Positions 26,310-37,103 are shown, numbered from the stretch's first letter. The stretch: 64,000 nucleotides of DNA from Halanaerobium sp. MA284_MarDTE_T2 (GCF_003337245.1 NZ_QPJE01000003.1:1-64000); one strand, 5' to 3'. The notes: a model not told the origin generated them from the sequence alone. Program-made: numbers and translations.

Positions 26310-27893
26310 ATGGGAGCAAAGGTTTATTTAACTGGAGCCGGTCCAGGTGATCCGTCTCTTTTAACATTAAAAGCAAAAAGAGCAATTGAAAAGGCAGACG
26401 TTATTTTATATGATCGTCTTGCAAATAATCGCTTCTTAGAATATGCCAGCAGTGAGGCCGAAAAAATTTATGTTGGTAAAAAAGCAAAGAATCATCACTA
26501 TACTCAGTCCGAAATTGAGGCTTTAATGATTGAAAAAGTTAAAGTTGGAAAAACTGTCTGTAGGCTTAAAGGCGGAGATCCGTTTGTTTATGGTCGTGGG
26601 GGTGAAGAGGCTTTAAAATTAAAAGAAGCAGGAATTGATTTTGAAATCATTCCTGGTATTAGTTCTTCACTTGCGGTACCTCTTTATGCGGGGATTCCAT
26701 TGACACAGAGACATCTAGCATCTTCATTTGCTGTGATTACCGGACACGAAGCAGCTGACAAAGAAAAGAGCACAATTGATATTGAAAAAATTGCAGCTGC
26801 TGTAGATACTCTGGTAGTTTTAATGGGAGTCGGTAAATTAGCTCAGACTGTAGAAAGAGTTTTAACTGCCGGTAAAAGTCCGGAAACTCCTGTGGCTCTA
26901 GTTCGCTGGGGAAGCCGATCCAAGCAGCAGACTATAACTGGCACATTAGACAACATAGTTCAAAAAGTTGAACAGGCAAATTTTAAGCCGCCAGCAGTAA
27001 TTGTGATTGGAAGTGTTGTTAATTTACGAGAAAAGCTGGCTTGGTTTGAAAACAAAAAATTGTTGGGTAAAAATATTTTAGTTACTAGACCTAAAAAACA
27101 GGCAATTTCTTTTATAGAAATGATTGAAGGAGAGGCTGGCAGCGCTGTTTTTGCTCCAACAATTGAGATTAAAGCAGCTGAAAATATTGGTCCTTTACAG
27201 AAAGAGGTTGGTAATTTAGAAAACTATAGTCATCTAATTTTTACTTCGGTTAACGGTGTTAAGTATTTTATGCAAGAACTGGATCGTCAGCAGCTTGATT
27301 TAAGAGCTCTGGCTGGAACAAAAATAATGACAATTGGTTCTAAAACTGCTGAAGAATTAAGAGTAAATGGAATTAGAACAGATTTTTTACCTGAAGATTA
27401 TTCAACTTCAGGTATCTTATATTATTTAAGAAAACTTCAGAGTAAAGGTGAAATTAATCTAAGACAAGCTTCATTTTTATTGCCCCGAGCGGATATTGCT
27501 CCTAAAATACTTGAAAAAGAACTTAAAAATATGGGCGCAAAAGTTAAAAATGTTGAAGCTTACAAAACAGAAGCAGTTGAGATGGAGGTAGAAATTTTAG
27601 ATCTGCTTAAAAATGATGACCTTGACTTATTAACTTTTACCAGTTCTTCAACAGTAGATAATTTCATTATTGGTTTAGAAAAATTAATTAAGTCTCAAAA
27701 TGAATTATTAGAAAATGATTCAAAAGAAATTGATCAAAAAAAATTATGGCAGCGGTTAAAAGAAATTCCAGCTGCTTGTATTGGTCCAGTAACAGCCAAT
27801 CAAGCTAAAAAGTATGGATTGAATGTTAAAATTACAGCAGCAGAATATACTATTGAAGGTTTATTTGACGAAATTTTAAAATATTATTTATAA
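26310..27893 (+). CDS. Uroporphyrinogen-III C-methyltransferase / uroporphyrinogen-III synthase fusion
   Basis: 527 aa. Residues about 1-245: SUMT (CobA) with [33 protein letters not shown] and a GIPLTQR loop. Residues about 250-527: HemD with [10 protein letters not shown] and the C-terminal [11 protein letters not shown] motif. The fusion makes uroporphyrinogen III and methylates it to precorrin-2, steering flux to B12/siroheme. CobA-HemD fusions are known in Firmicutes. Confidence 0.94.
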   Translation: MGAKVYLTGAGPGDPSLLTLKAKRAIEKADVILYDRLANNRFLEYASSEAEKIYVGKKAKNHHYTQSEIEALMIEKVKVGKTVCRLKGGDPFVYGRGGEEALKLKEAGIDFEIIPGISSSLAVPLYAGIPLTQRHLASSFAVITGHEAADKEKSTIDIEKIAAAVDTLVVLMGVGKLAQTVERVLTAGKSPETPVALVRWGSRSKQQTITGTLDNIVQKVEQANFKPPAVIVIGSVVNLREKLAWFENKKLLGKNILVTRPKKQAISFIEMIEGEAGSAVFAPTIEIKAAENIGPLQKEVGNLENYSHLIFTSVNGVKYFMQELDRQQLDLRALAGTKIMTIGSKTAEELRVNGIRTDFLPEDYSTSGILYYLRKLQSKGEINLRQASFLLPRADIAPKILEKELKNMGAKVKNVEAYKTEAVEMEVEILDLLKNDDLDLLTFTSSSTVDNFIIGLEKLIKSQNELLENDSKEIDQKKLWQRLKEIPAACIGPVTANQAKKYGLNVKITAAEYTIEGLFDEILKYYL

Positions 27894-27909
27894 ATGGAGG
27901 TTTTTTAAA

Positions 27910-28881
27910 ATGGATTTAAATAGAAGACCGAGGCGTTTACGCAGTTCAAAAAATATTCGGGATTTAGTAAGGGAAACAAATTTATCTGCAGCAGACTTTG
28001 TTAAACCATTATTTGTAGTTAATGGTAAAAATATAAGAGAAGAAATTTCTTCAATGCCTGATAACTATCACTTATCTTTAGACCAGTTGCAAAAGGAAGT
28101 TGAAAGACTTTTAGATCTAGGAATTAAAGCAATTATACTTTTTGGGCTGCCTAAATACAAAGATGCAGAAGGGTCCAGTGCCTGGCAGCAGAATGGAATA
28201 GTACAAAAAGCTGTTCGACAGCTAAAAAAAGAATTTCCAGAACTTTTAGTGATTACTGATCTATGTTTATGTCAGTATACTGATCACGGCCACTGCGGAA
28301 TTTTAGAAAACGGTAAAATCAAAAATGATGCAACTTTAAGTAGATTGGCTAAAATTGCACTTTCACATGCAGAGGCAGGTGCAGATATGATTGCTCCCTC
28401 AGATATGATGGACGGGAGAGTGGCAAAAATAAGGCAGACATTAGATGAAAATGGATTCAAGGAAATAGGAATTATGGCCTATTCTGCTAAATATCATTCA
28501 TCATTTTATGGACCATTCCGTGATGCTGCTCATTCAGCACCAGAACAGGGTGACCGCAGCAGTTATCAGATGGATGCTGCTAATTCTGATGAAGCTTTAA
28601 GAGAAATAGAATTAGATATTAAGGAAGGTGCAGATATTATAATGGTTAAACCTGCTCTTTCTTATTTAGATATTATTCAAAAAGCCAGTGATAACTTTAA
28701 TCTACCTCTGGCAGCTTATAATGTAAGTGGAGAATATGCAATGGTTAAGGCTGCAGCAGAAAAAGGATGGATTGATGAAAAAAGTGTTGCTTTAGAAATT
28801 TTAACTTCTATTAAAAGGGCAGGTGCAGATATTATCATTACATACTGGGCTGATAGTGCTGTTCAGTGGTTAAATGAATAA
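27910..28881 (+). CDS. hemB: Porphobilinogen synthase (ALA dehydratase)
   Basis: 323 aa, ATG after TGGAGG. Condenses two ALA. The zinc-site type is visible: [14 protein letters not shown]. Schiff-base lysines lie in [13 protein letters not shown] and VKPALSYLD. Cytosolic octamer in the family. Seventeen bp after the fusion gene. Confidence 0.95.
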   Translation: MDLNRRPRRLRSSKNIRDLVRETNLSAADFVKPLFVVNGKNIREEISSMPDNYHLSLDQLQKEVERLLDLGIKAIILFGLPKYKDAEGSSAWQQNGIVQKAVRQLKKEFPELLVITDLCLCQYTDHGHCGILENGKIKNDATLSRLAKIALSHAEAGADMIAPSDMMDGRVAKIRQTLDENGFKEIGIMAYSAKYHSSFYGPFRDAAHSAPEQGDRSSYQMDAANSDEALREIELDIKEGADIIMVKPALSYLDIIQKASDNFNLPLAAYNVSGEYAMVKAAAEKGWIDEKSVALEILTSIKRAGADIIITYWADSAVQWLNE

Positions 28882-28941
28882 TTAAAACTTTATAAACAGT
28901 AAATGTGTTGGTGTGAAAATATTAGCAAAGGAGTGATTTTG

Positions 28942-30243
28942 ATGAGAGATAAAAGGAAAAAATCCAGTCAAGCTTTTAAGAAAGCAAAAAAATTTATTCC
29001 AGGTGGAGTTAATAGTCCAGCTCGAGCTTTTTCGGCTGTGGAAATGGATCCAATATTTATCGAAAAAGGAGATGGGGCCTATCTTTATGATATTGATGGT
29101 AATAAGTACTTAGATTATGTAAATTCCTGGGGCCCGATGATTTTAGGCTATAATCCACCCCAGGTAATAAAAAAATTAAAAAAACAGCTCAAAAAAGGTA
29201 CAAGTTTTGGAGCTCCAACTGAAATTGAAACAGAAATTGCGCAATTAATAGTAGATTTTTATCCTGCAGTTGATAAAGTGAGAATGGTTAATTCTGGTAC
29301 AGAAGCTACGATGAGTGCAATTAGGCTGGCGCGAGGTTATACTGGCAGGGATAAATTTATTAAGCTTGAAGGTTGTTATCATGGTCATGGGGATAGCCTT
29401 TTAGTTGATGCAGGTTCTGGGGTTGCAACTCTTGGTATTAAAGGTAGTCCTGGAGTAACTGAGAATACAGCTAAAGAGACAATAGTAGTACCTTATAATG
29501 ATCAGGAGGCAGTTGAAAAAGTTTTTGCTGAATATGGATCTGATATTGCAGCTATTATTTTAGAACCTGTAACTGGTAATATGGGAGTTATTGCTCCTGA
29601 AATAGGTTATTTAGAATTTTTAAGAGAAATTACCCGAAAAAATGGGGCACTTTTAATTTTTGATGAGGTTATGACAGGTTTTCGCCTGGCCCAGGGCGGA
29701 GCTCAAGAATTATATGAGATTGAGCCTGATTTAAGTACTTTCGGTAAAATAATAGGTGGCGGAATGCCAGTTGGTGCCTATGCTGGCAAAAAAGAAATTA
29801 TGGATTATGTTGCTCCTGCTGGGCCAGTTTATCAGGCAGGAACCTTATCTGGTAACCCGATGGCTATGCAGGCAGGATTAGCTACTTTAAAAAAATTAAA
29901 AAACAAAAGGATATATGATCAACTAGAAGCAAAAGCAGAAAAACTGGAAAAAGGGTTTAAAACGAATATTAAAAAGCTTAATTTCCCTGCTTATTTTAAT
30001 CGAGTTGGTTCCATGTTTACTTTATTTTTTACTGAGAAAAAAGTAAAAAATTATCAGGATGTTAAAAACTGTGATTTAGATCTTTTTGCAGCTTATTTTA
30101 AAGAAATGATTAACCAAGGTATTTATTTACCCCCATCACGATTTGAGGCTAATTTTATTTCCCTTGCCTTAACTGATGAAGATTTAGAAAAAACTATTAC
30201 TGCTAATTATCAAGCTTTAAAAAAATTGAAGGCTGGTTTATAA
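28942..30243 (+). CDS. hemL: Glutamate-1-semialdehyde 2,1-aminomutase
   Basis: 433 aa from ATG 28942 after AAAGGAG; an in-frame ATG at 28903 has no site. PLP enzyme of the class III aminotransferase fold: [11 protein letters not shown] at the N-terminus, [22 protein letters not shown] lysine in [14 protein letters not shown] near residue 265. Makes ALA from the HemA product and closes the tetrapyrrole block; no hemE/G/H follows. Confidence 0.95.
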   Translation: MRDKRKKSSQAFKKAKKFIPGGVNSPARAFSAVEMDPIFIEKGDGAYLYDIDGNKYLDYVNSWGPMILGYNPPQVIKKLKKQLKKGTSFGAPTEIETEIAQLIVDFYPAVDKVRMVNSGTEATMSAIRLARGYTGRDKFIKLEGCYHGHGDSLLVDAGSGVATLGIKGSPGVTENTAKETIVVPYNDQEAVEKVFAEYGSDIAAIILEPVTGNMGVIAPEIGYLEFLREITRKNGALLIFDEVMTGFRLAQGGAQELYEIEPDLSTFGKIIGGGMPVGAYAGKKEIMDYVAPAGPVYQAGTLSGNPMAMQAGLATLKKLKNKRIYDQLEAKAEKLEKGFKTNIKKLNFPAYFNRVGSMFTLFFTEKKVKNYQDVKNCDLDLFAAYFKEMINQGIYLPPSRFEANFISLALTDEDLEKTITANYQALKKLKAGL

Positions 30244-30438
30244 GAATTATATAATTAAAAGTATTTTATACTTTTTAGAATAGCTAAAAAAAGAAAGGAA
30301 ATTCTGCTCTTATATGGTCAATTCAGCTTTTTGTTTTAAGTTGAAGAAAGAATATATTTAATCTATAATTATAATAATAAAAGAATATAGCTGCAAAAAA
30401 TATTTTCTGAAAATTTCCTTAAGAAAGAGGGGATTGAC

Positions 30439-31080
30439 TTGGATACTAAAAATGTTAAAAAAGCTGTAGATTGGTATAAAAAGAACAGAAAAAACTATAA
30501 AGAACTAACAGAGAAAACTGCTTCTATTATCCGAAAAATATTAAAAGATAATGATATACTTTATCAAAGTTTAGAAAGCAGGACAAAAGATATAAAGAGC
30601 TTTGAAAGAAAAGCCAGACGGGACAAATATGTTGATCCTCAAAATGAAATTACTGATCTGGCAGGTATACGTATTATTACACTGTTTGAAAAAGATGTTT
30701 ACAATATTAGTGATCTGATAAAGGAAAACTTTGAAATCGACTATATAAATAGTGAGGATAAATCTGATCTGCTGGATGCTGACAGAATGGGATATAAATC
30801 TGTTCACTATGTTGCCGCACTTTCTGAAAAACATTTGAATATAGAAAAATACAGCAGATTTTCTGGAATGGTTTTTGAAATTCAGCTAAGAAGCATACTT
30901 CAACATGCCTGGGCGGAAATTGAACATGACAGAAATTATAAGCTGCAGGGAAACCTGCCCAGACATCTGCAGAGAAGATTTTATTCTCTGGCTGGTATGC
31001 TGGAGATTGCCGACAGGGAGTTTAATTCTCTTGCAGAAGAAGTGGAAAAATACAAAAAAGTTTTTAGAGCTGAAAAATAA
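30439..31080 (+). CDS. Small RelA/SpoT-domain alarmone synthetase
   Basis: 213 aa, TTG start after AGAGGGGA. Single synthetase domain without hydrolase or regulatory domains. Visible motifs: RTKDIKSFERKARR, ITDLAGIRI, GYKSVHYV and EIQLRSILQHAWAEIEHDRNYK, all hallmarks of the ppGpp synthetase fold. Probably makes (p)ppGpp or a related product from GTP/GDP and ATP. Preceded by a 195-bp AT-rich gap with nothing recognised and followed by another of 184 bp; it looks monocistronic. A toxic SAS role is possible but no adjacent antitoxin is seen. Confidence 0.85.
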   Translation: MDTKNVKKAVDWYKKNRKNYKELTEKTASIIRKILKDNDILYQSLESRTKDIKSFERKARRDKYVDPQNEITDLAGIRIITLFEKDVYNISDLIKENFEIDYINSEDKSDLLDADRMGYKSVHYVAALSEKHLNIEKYSRFSGMVFEIQLRSILQHAWAEIEHDRNYKLQGNLPRHLQRRFYSLAGMLEIADREFNSLAEEVEKYKKVFRAEK

Positions 31081-31264
31081 TTATGTGATAAATTTATATA
31101 GTAAAAATTTCAATATTCATACTTTTGGCAGCATAATTTAAAAAATGGAGAAAGTTTAGTTATATATTTGTTAATGGAGAAAAAATAATATAAAATATAA
31201 TTAAATTAGATCCAATTAAAATTGTAATTCAAATAGAAAATTATTTAGCTGGAGGAATGATAAA

Positions 31265-32383
31265 ATGAAAATACCGCCATTTAAAGTAGAAGAGTGGATG
31301 AATGAGTATGAAATGGAAGCGGAATATAATATAGCAGAGACATGTGTTGAATCTTTAACTGTTGAGGAACTGCTGGAGCTTTCTGGAGAAGCTGAAGAGA
31401 AAATTAACAGGATAAAAGAAATGAAACTGACATATGGTCACATAACAGGATCCCCGGAATTCAAAAAAGAAGTAAGCACTCTTTATCAGACTTTAAATGA
31501 AGATAATATTCTTGCCACACATGGAGCAATTGGTGCTAATTTTTTAGCAATTTATTCTCTTGTGGAAAGTACTGATAATGTTGTTTCAGTTTTTCCTACC
31601 TATCAGCAGCTTTATTCTATACCTGCCTCATTTGGAGCAGAAGTAAGAAGGCTTAATCTTAAGTATAAAGATGGATTTATGCCTGATCTAAATGAAATTA
31701 AAAGTCTGGTTGATGAAAATACAAAGTTAATTGCTATTAACAATCCCAATAATCCTTCCGGGGCTCTGATGAGAGAAGATGTTTTAAAAGAAGTGGTCGA
31801 GATAGCTCGCTCAGTTGATGCATATCTGCTGAGTGATGAGGTTTACCGCGGTCTGTACCAGGAAGATATTGAAGTATCGTCTGCAGCTGACCTTTACGAA
31901 AAAGCAGTCAGCATCGGGAGCATGTCCAAAGTTTTTTCTCTGGCCGGACTGAGAATGGGCTGGATTGCAGCCGGGAAAGACGTAATTGAACTCTGTCAGC
32001 AGCATCGGGACTATACAGAGATCAGTATTGGTATGATAGATGATTATCTTTCTGTAATAGCACTTAAAAACAGAGATAAAATATTTGCTAGAAATACTGA
32101 AAAGATCAGAACACAGCTTGAACTGCTGGATAGCTGGGTAAAAAATGAGGAGCTGATAGATTACGTAAAACCACAGGCAGGAACAACAGCTTTTCTAAAA
32201 TATAATTTAGATATCGGTTCAGAAGAGCTGTGCCGCAGATTATTTGCTGAAAAGGGTGTGCTGGCAGTACCTGGCAGTGCATTTGGAAGAGATGGTTTTT
32301 TTAGAGTTGGTTTTGCAGGAAATAAAGATGAACTTGTTAAGGGACTGCAGCTGTTAAAAGAACTGCTGTATGAACTTGCTTAA
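31265..32383 (+). CDS. Class I/II PLP-dependent aminotransferase
   Basis: 372 aa, ATG after TGGAGGAATG. Fold-type I: THGAIGANFLA, NNPNNPSGALM, DEVYRG and the PLP lysine in SMSKVFSLAGLRMGW near residue 220. An arginine for the substrate carboxylate appears in FFRVGFAG near the C-terminus. The N-terminal part (IPPFKVEEWMNEYE) is the pattern of an aspartate/capreomycidine-synthase-like subgroup. Substrate unknown; neighbours give no pathway clue. Confidence 0.82.
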   Translation: MKIPPFKVEEWMNEYEMEAEYNIAETCVESLTVEELLELSGEAEEKINRIKEMKLTYGHITGSPEFKKEVSTLYQTLNEDNILATHGAIGANFLAIYSLVESTDNVVSVFPTYQQLYSIPASFGAEVRRLNLKYKDGFMPDLNEIKSLVDENTKLIAINNPNNPSGALMREDVLKEVVEIARSVDAYLLSDEVYRGLYQEDIEVSSAADLYEKAVSIGSMSKVFSLAGLRMGWIAAGKDVIELCQQHRDYTEISIGMIDDYLSVIALKNRDKIFARNTEKIRTQLELLDSWVKNEELIDYVKPQAGTTAFLKYNLDIGSEELCRRLFAEKGVLAVPGSAFGRDGFFRVGFAGNKDELVKGLQLLKELLYELA

Positions 32384-32483
32384 AAATTTTTGGACTAATG
32401 TCTCAATCTGGTTATCAATACAGAAGTAGTTGGGTGAAATTTTTGGAATTCAGCAAATAAATAATATAAATGGTGTGATAAAA

Positions 32484-32975
32484 ATGGTTAAAAAGATAAG
32501 TGAGAAGTATTTGAATACTGTAATAGTTGTTTTCTGTTATTTAATTAAAGATGATAAGGTACTGCTTATAAAGAGAAACAATCCACCTGCACAGTATGAA
32601 TATACTGTAGTGGGTGGAAAAAAAGAAAAAAACGAGAATCTGATAGATGCTTGTAAGCGAGAAGTAGAAGAAGAAACCAATCTTTTAGTTGATAACCTGA
32701 AGTTGATGGGAATAATAAACAATTTTATTGATGGACTTGAAGAAGAGTATCTGACATTTTATTTTAAGACTGAAAACTTTACTGGTGAAATAAAATCCAG
32801 TCTTGAAGGAAATGTACAGTGGTGTAATATTGAAGAAAGTTTTAAAAAAGAAGGGATAAGTAGATATTATGAGGAAATATCCCCTTTTGTTTTTGCAGGC
32901 GAGTTTTTTCTTGGTGATATATTTGTAGATCAGGAAGGAAAAATTAAAGAAGTTAAAATAAAAGCGGATTATTAA
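32484..32975 (+). CDS. Nudix hydrolase
   Basis: 163 aa from ATG 32484. The Nudix box spans GGKKEKNENLIDACKREVEE and matches GX5EX7REVXEE. The start is the codon nearest TGGTGTGAT, a weak site; an in-frame upstream start at 32430 has none. Hydrolyses a nucleoside-diphosphate-linked compound, specificity unknown. Confidence 0.82.
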   Translation: MVKKISEKYLNTVIVVFCYLIKDDKVLLIKRNNPPAQYEYTVVGGKKEKNENLIDACKREVEEETNLLVDNLKLMGIINNFIDGLEEEYLTFYFKTENFTGEIKSSLEGNVQWCNIEESFKKEGISRYYEEISPFVFAGEFFLGDIFVDQEGKIKEVKIKADY

Positions 32976-33053
32976 AAATAAAAACAGGAAATTTGATTTC
33001 TGTGTCTAATTTTATAGAATAGAGAATTGCTATGGATATGGAGGTGAGTTGAA

Positions 33054-33518
33054 TTGTTCAGGAATGCTGGTTTTAATATTCTGCTGTCAGTATTACTAAT
33101 TGTTGTGATAGCTGTTTCAGTGACGACTTTTAGTCCAGCTGCTTCGGCTGACAAATTATTGGGCCAACTGCTTAAAACCTTTGGCATCGGATTTGTAGTA
33201 AGTGAATTTGCAGAACCTATTGATAATTTTATCAATACTCTAACTTTTAACAATGGTGTTCAGGTTGAAACCGCAACAAAGGTGGTGCCGATTGTTACAG
33301 TAGGTTCTGGCACTTTTGCAGGAGCAGTACAGGTGTCAGGACCGGCCGCAGAGATTAATAAGGTTCAGGCAGTTGCCCAGCTTGAAGGTGATTTTAGAGA
33401 TGGTACATTTCGCATTAGAGCACTTGTACCTGTTAATACAAAAAATCCAATTGATATAAAAAATATTGATCGAATCGAAGGAGTGGGTGTAACTGCATTG
33501 ATCGATGTTGATGTTTAA
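33054..33518 (+). CDS. Exported protein of unknown function
   Basis: 154 aa, TTG start after GGAGGTGAG. Residues about 8-32 form a signal peptide or membrane anchor ending PAASA. The rest is Val/Ala-rich, probably beta-structured, with VGSGTFAGAVQVSG and VQAVAQLEGDFRDGTFRIRALVP. No cysteine, no metal motif. Family not recognised. Monocistronic with its own terminator. Confidence 0.7.
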   Translation: MFRNAGFNILLSVLLIVVIAVSVTTFSPAASADKLLGQLLKTFGIGFVVSEFAEPIDNFINTLTFNNGVQVETATKVVPIVTVGSGTFAGAVQVSGPAAEINKVQAVAQLEGDFRDGTFRIRALVPVNTKNPIDIKNIDRIEGVGVTALIDVDV

Positions 33519-33531
33519 GCATATAAAATAT

Positions 33532-33567
33532 ACCGCTTTCTTATTAAAGTAAGATAGCGGTTTTTTA
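33532..33567 (+). terminator. Rho-independent terminator
   Basis: ACCGCT...AGCGGT stem with further TCTTA/TAAGA pairing and a TTTTTT run, 14 bp after the exported protein gene. Confidence 0.85.
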
Positions 33568-33603
33568 CATGAAAAACTAAAATCATAAAGGGGATAAATA
33601 TGA

Positions 33604-34761
33604 ATGAAGGACAGTAAAGTATCTAAAATTCCTTATGGACATGTTGGTATAATTGTTCATAAGAGCTGTAAAGATTTGGGGGAAAAGATTGACGGACATC
33701 TTGCTGATCGGAGAAAATGGGAATTTAATCAGAGTAACAGCAAATATTTTCTCGAAGCATTAAAAGACAGCTATGTGATTGACAGTGATATCATACGATT
33801 TTCCAATGGAGAAGCAAAAGGAATCTTAAATGAGACAATCAGAGGTAAGGATATTTTTATAATTGCCGATGTGGGTAATTACAGCATCAAATATAATATG
33901 TTCGGTACAGAAAATAGAATGAGCCCTGATGATCATTTTCAGGATATTAAAAGGATGATTTCTGCCATCGCAGGTAAGGCACGTAGAATTTCTGTAATTA
34001 TGCCGATGCTTTATGAAGGAAGGCAGGACAAGAGAAATTCCAGGGAATCACTGGACTGTGCAATGGCTCTGCAGGAATTAGAAAACCTGGGTGTAGAAAA
34101 TATTTTTACTTTTGATGCACATGAAACCAGAGTACAAAATGCTATTCCTCTGATCGGTTTTGAAAGCCTGCATTCTACATATCAGATTATAAAATCCATG
34201 GTCGAAACACAAAATGAACTGCAGGTTGATAAGTCCAAACTGCTGGTAATAAGTCCGGACACAGGAGCAATGGATAGAGCTATCTACTATGCAAGTGTTC
34301 TGGGACTGGATGTCGGCCTTTTCTATAAAAGAAGAGATTACAAAAAAATTGTTAATGGGAAAAACCCAATTATACAGCATGAATATATGGGTTCAAAAGT
34401 TGCAGGCAAAGATGTTCTTATAGTGGATGATATGATTGCTTCTGGAGAATCAGTATTTGATATAGCCAGAGAGTTGAAGCAAAAAGATGCAGAAAATATC
34501 TATGTGGCTGTTTCTTTTGCCCTTTTTACTGAGGGGATAGATAAAATGGATGAATACTACAAAAAAGGAATTATCAAAAAGTTGTTTTCCACCAATTTGA
34601 CTTATATTCCCGAAAAATTTAAACAGGCAGACTGGTTTCAGGAAGTAGATATGTCACAGCTGATTGCAACATTGATCGATAAAGTGAATTATGATGATTC
34701 CATCAGTCCACTGCTTGATGCAACAGATAAGATAAAAAAATTTCTGCAGAAAAAAGGGTGA
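33604..34761 (+). CDS. Ribose-phosphate pyrophosphokinase-like protein
   Basis: 385 aa, about 65 residues longer than standard Prs. PRPP-synthetase folds are clear: IIADVGNYS, MPMLYEGRQDKRNSRES, FDAHETRVQNA (HA of the nucleotide loop), and the PRPP loop DVLIVDDMIASGES. The loop reads ASGES where Prs usually has (S/D)TGGT, and the extra length is mostly N- and C-terminal. It may make PRPP or be a regulatory homologue. Six bp from the esterase gene, so probably co-transcribed with it. Confidence 0.8.
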   Translation: MKDSKVSKIPYGHVGIIVHKSCKDLGEKIDGHLADRRKWEFNQSNSKYFLEALKDSYVIDSDIIRFSNGEAKGILNETIRGKDIFIIADVGNYSIKYNMFGTENRMSPDDHFQDIKRMISAIAGKARRISVIMPMLYEGRQDKRNSRESLDCAMALQELENLGVENIFTFDAHETRVQNAIPLIGFESLHSTYQIIKSMVETQNELQVDKSKLLVISPDTGAMDRAIYYASVLGLDVGLFYKRRDYKKIVNGKNPIIQHEYMGSKVAGKDVLIVDDMIASGESVFDIARELKQKDAENIYVAVSFALFTEGIDKMDEYYKKGIIKKLFSTNLTYIPEKFKQADWFQEVDMSQLIATLIDKVNYDDSISPLLDATDKIKKFLQKKG

Positions 34762-34767
34762 TCTAAA

Positions 34768-35565
34768 TTGGCATACATACAGTGTGATTTTTTTTCAGAA
34801 GTGCTTAAGGTATCTACACAGATAAATGTAATACTGCCAGATGATATTGAAGATTTTAAAGATAAAAACGGAAAGATTCCGGTTATATATCTCCTGCATG
34901 GGTTGTCTGATAATCATACAGGATGGCAGAGATATACTTCAGTGGAAAGATATGTTCAAAAATGGGGTTATGCACTTGTAATGCCTGATGTTCAGAGAAG
35001 TTTTTATACAGATATGAAAAATGGATATAATTACTGGACATATGTTAGTGAAGAACTTCCGAAAATAGCAGAAAATTATTTTCCTATTTCAGATAAAAAA
35101 GAAGATAATTATGTGGCTGGCCTTTCTATGGGGGGATATGGAGCAGTTAAACTTGCTTTGAGACTGCCGGATAAATTTGCAGCTGCAGCCAGCCTTTCAG
35201 GTGCTGTTGATCTGGCAAGAAGAATAATGGATTTTTCTGATGATGAAAAAAGAATGGCAGAATTCAGGAGGATTTTTGGTGTTCTAGAAAAATTGAAAGG
35301 CAGCAGTAATGATCTGCTTTACCTTTTATCTGAAGTTCAGGATGTAGAAAAATTACCCCGGCTTTATTTGTGCTGTGGTACAGAAGATTTTCTTTATCAG
35401 GATAATTTAACATTCAAAAAAATCTGTGAAGAAAAAGGTGTGGATCTGACTTTTGAAGAAGAAAAAGCCGGTCATGAGTGGGAATACTGGGATAAAAAAA
35501 TTCAGGATGTTTTCCGCTGGTTTTATCAGTTCAGAAGTTCTTCTTTAAGTTCTTCCAGTACATAA
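34768..35565 (+). CDS. Alpha/beta hydrolase, putative esterase (EstA/esterase D family)
   Basis: 265 aa, TTG start after GGGTGATC. Nucleophile elbow GLSMGGYG near residue 120, acid in CGTEDFLY, His in AGHEWEYW near residue 235: a complete triad. YLLHGLSDNHTGW is the oxyanion region typical of tributyrin esterase and S-formylglutathione hydrolase relatives. No signal peptide. Its last 40 bp overlap the end of the convergent YkgJ-family gene. Confidence 0.85.
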   Translation: MAYIQCDFFSEVLKVSTQINVILPDDIEDFKDKNGKIPVIYLLHGLSDNHTGWQRYTSVERYVQKWGYALVMPDVQRSFYTDMKNGYNYWTYVSEELPKIAENYFPISDKKEDNYVAGLSMGGYGAVKLALRLPDKFAAAASLSGAVDLARRIMDFSDDEKRMAEFRRIFGVLEKLKGSSNDLLYLLSEVQDVEKLPRLYLCCGTEDFLYQDNLTFKKICEEKGVDLTFEEEKAGHEWEYWDKKIQDVFRWFYQFRSSSLSSSST

Positions 35566-36026
35566 TATACAATTGGACATATCAAACTGTTATCTAAAAG
35601 TTCTATCAGTCTATGGTTAATATTATCTTTGTACAGGTGAGGAAATGAACTGCATGCTTCAGGCCTGATTTGATATATGGTACATTTATTATCTTCCTGC
35701 ATAAAGGGACAGCTGTCACCTTTGAGGACATAACCTCCCGGTATTTCTTTTTCGATATATTTTTTTTTGAACTTCTCTACACTTATATTAAATTCATGAG
35801 AAATTGCAAGTATTTTTGCATGGGACAGACTGGGAATGAGGCTGTGGCAGCAGTTTCCGCATTTTAGGCAGTCGTATTCTCGGAGATATTTTTTACCCAG
35901 TCTGTGGACTATTTTATCTACTTTTTTGTGGTCATAATTTTGGAGAAAGATTAAAAATTCTCTATTCTCTGATTCTTTTTCTTCTGCAAGTCTTAAAATT
36001 TTTTTAATATCATATTCAAAATTCAT
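35526..36026 (-). CDS. YkgJ-family cysteine cluster protein
   Basis: 166 aa. Cys-rich motif CLKCGNCC near residue 55, then CPFMQEDNKCTIYQIRPEAC and a later CPIVYY, matching the YkgJ family (putative Zn or Fe-S cluster; biochemical role unclear). Convergent with and overlapping the esterase gene by 40 bp. Confidence 0.85.
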   Translation of the reverse strand: MNFEYDIKKILRLAEEKESENREFLIFLQNYDHKKVDKIVHRLGKKYLREYDCLKCGNCCHSLIPSLSHAKILAISHEFNISVEKFKKKYIEKEIPGGYVLKGDSCPFMQEDNKCTIYQIRPEACSSFPHLYKDNINHRLIELLDNSLICPIVYYVLEELKEELLN

Positions 36027-36211
36027 ATTGATCAGGCTCCAGTCTTTAGTATGTTTTTAAATTTATGGTTAGTTAAAATTATTATCTGATAAATTTACTT
36101 TTAGTATACCATATTAAGCTCAACGTGTGTAGTATTTAATAACAGAGAGTTAAAATTATGTCATGTTAATATTAACAGTAAATAAAAAACTTAGAAATAC
36201 AGGTGAATACT

Positions 36212-37090
36212 ATGAAGCTAAATACGTTAAAAATATTTGTTAACTTAATAGATTTAGGCAGCTATTCGCTCACAGCAGAGAAGTTGAATTTAACTCAGCC
36301 TGCAGTCAGTATGCAGATTAAATCTCTTGAAGAAAAATTTAAAGATAAGCTGGTGGAGAAAGAACAGGGAGAGTTAAAGCTGACTCCTGTTGGAAAGATC
36401 ATTTACAGTGAGGGAAAAAAGATTTTACAGACCTGGGATGATCTACTGCAGAAGGTTGAGATGAACAGGGGGAAAGAAGTTAAAGAGCTGCATATAGCTT
36501 CCAGTACAATTCCATCTGAATATATGATCCCCGATATTTTATCCTGTCTTTTAAATTATATTCCCGATCTAATGGTAGAAGTTGCTGTAAGTGACAGCGC
36601 TAAATCCATAGAAATGCTGGAGGAAAACAAAGTTGACCTTGCTGTGGTTGGATATAGGCCGGAAAATAGTAAGTTTAAAATTCTTGAGGCAGCTGATGAC
36701 AGGCTGAAGCTGATTCTTCCTGCTGATCATGAGCTGGTCTTTAAGGATAATATTTCTCTAAAAGATCTGCAGAACGAAAAAATGATTATAAGGGAAAAAG
36801 GATCAGGTACGAGAAAAGCAATGGAGGCTGGATTTAAAAGATTATCATTAAATTTAAATGACTTCAATATAGTCGGTCAGCTGGGCAGTACTGAATCTGT
36901 TTTATCTGCAGTTCAGGCAGGACTGGGTATATCTTTTGTTTCACAGCTGGCATCTTCCAAAGCAGCAGGCTGCAGACCTGTTGTAGAAAAAGATGTTGCT
37001 GATATGCAGAGCGGCAGAAAATTTTATCTTGCTTTTTTTAAGAGCAGAGAGAATGATTCTATAATTAAGCGATTTATCGACTGTCTTTAA
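36212..37090 (+). CDS. LysR-type transcriptional regulator
   Basis: 292 aa from ATG 36212, after ACAGGTGA; a GTG at 36203 lies on that site. Winged HTH in residues 1-60 (TLKIFVNLIDLGSYSLTAEK, then LTQPAVSMQIKSLE), followed by a periplasmic-binding-like effector domain (LHIASSTIPSEYMIP; GLGISFVSQLA). The effector domain resembles the CysL/CysB-like subgroup. The target is not evident: the next gene set is riboswitch-controlled. Confidence 0.88.
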   Translation: MKLNTLKIFVNLIDLGSYSLTAEKLNLTQPAVSMQIKSLEEKFKDKLVEKEQGELKLTPVGKIIYSEGKKILQTWDDLLQKVEMNRGKEVKELHIASSTIPSEYMIPDILSCLLNYIPDLMVEVAVSDSAKSIEMLEENKVDLAVVGYRPENSKFKILEAADDRLKLILPADHELVFKDNISLKDLQNEKMIIREKGSGTRKAMEAGFKRLSLNLNDFNIVGQLGSTESVLSAVQAGLGISFVSQLASSKAAGCRPVVEKDVADMQSGRKFYLAFFKSRENDSIIKRFIDCL

Positions 37091-37103
37091 ATATAAAAAT
37101 TAA

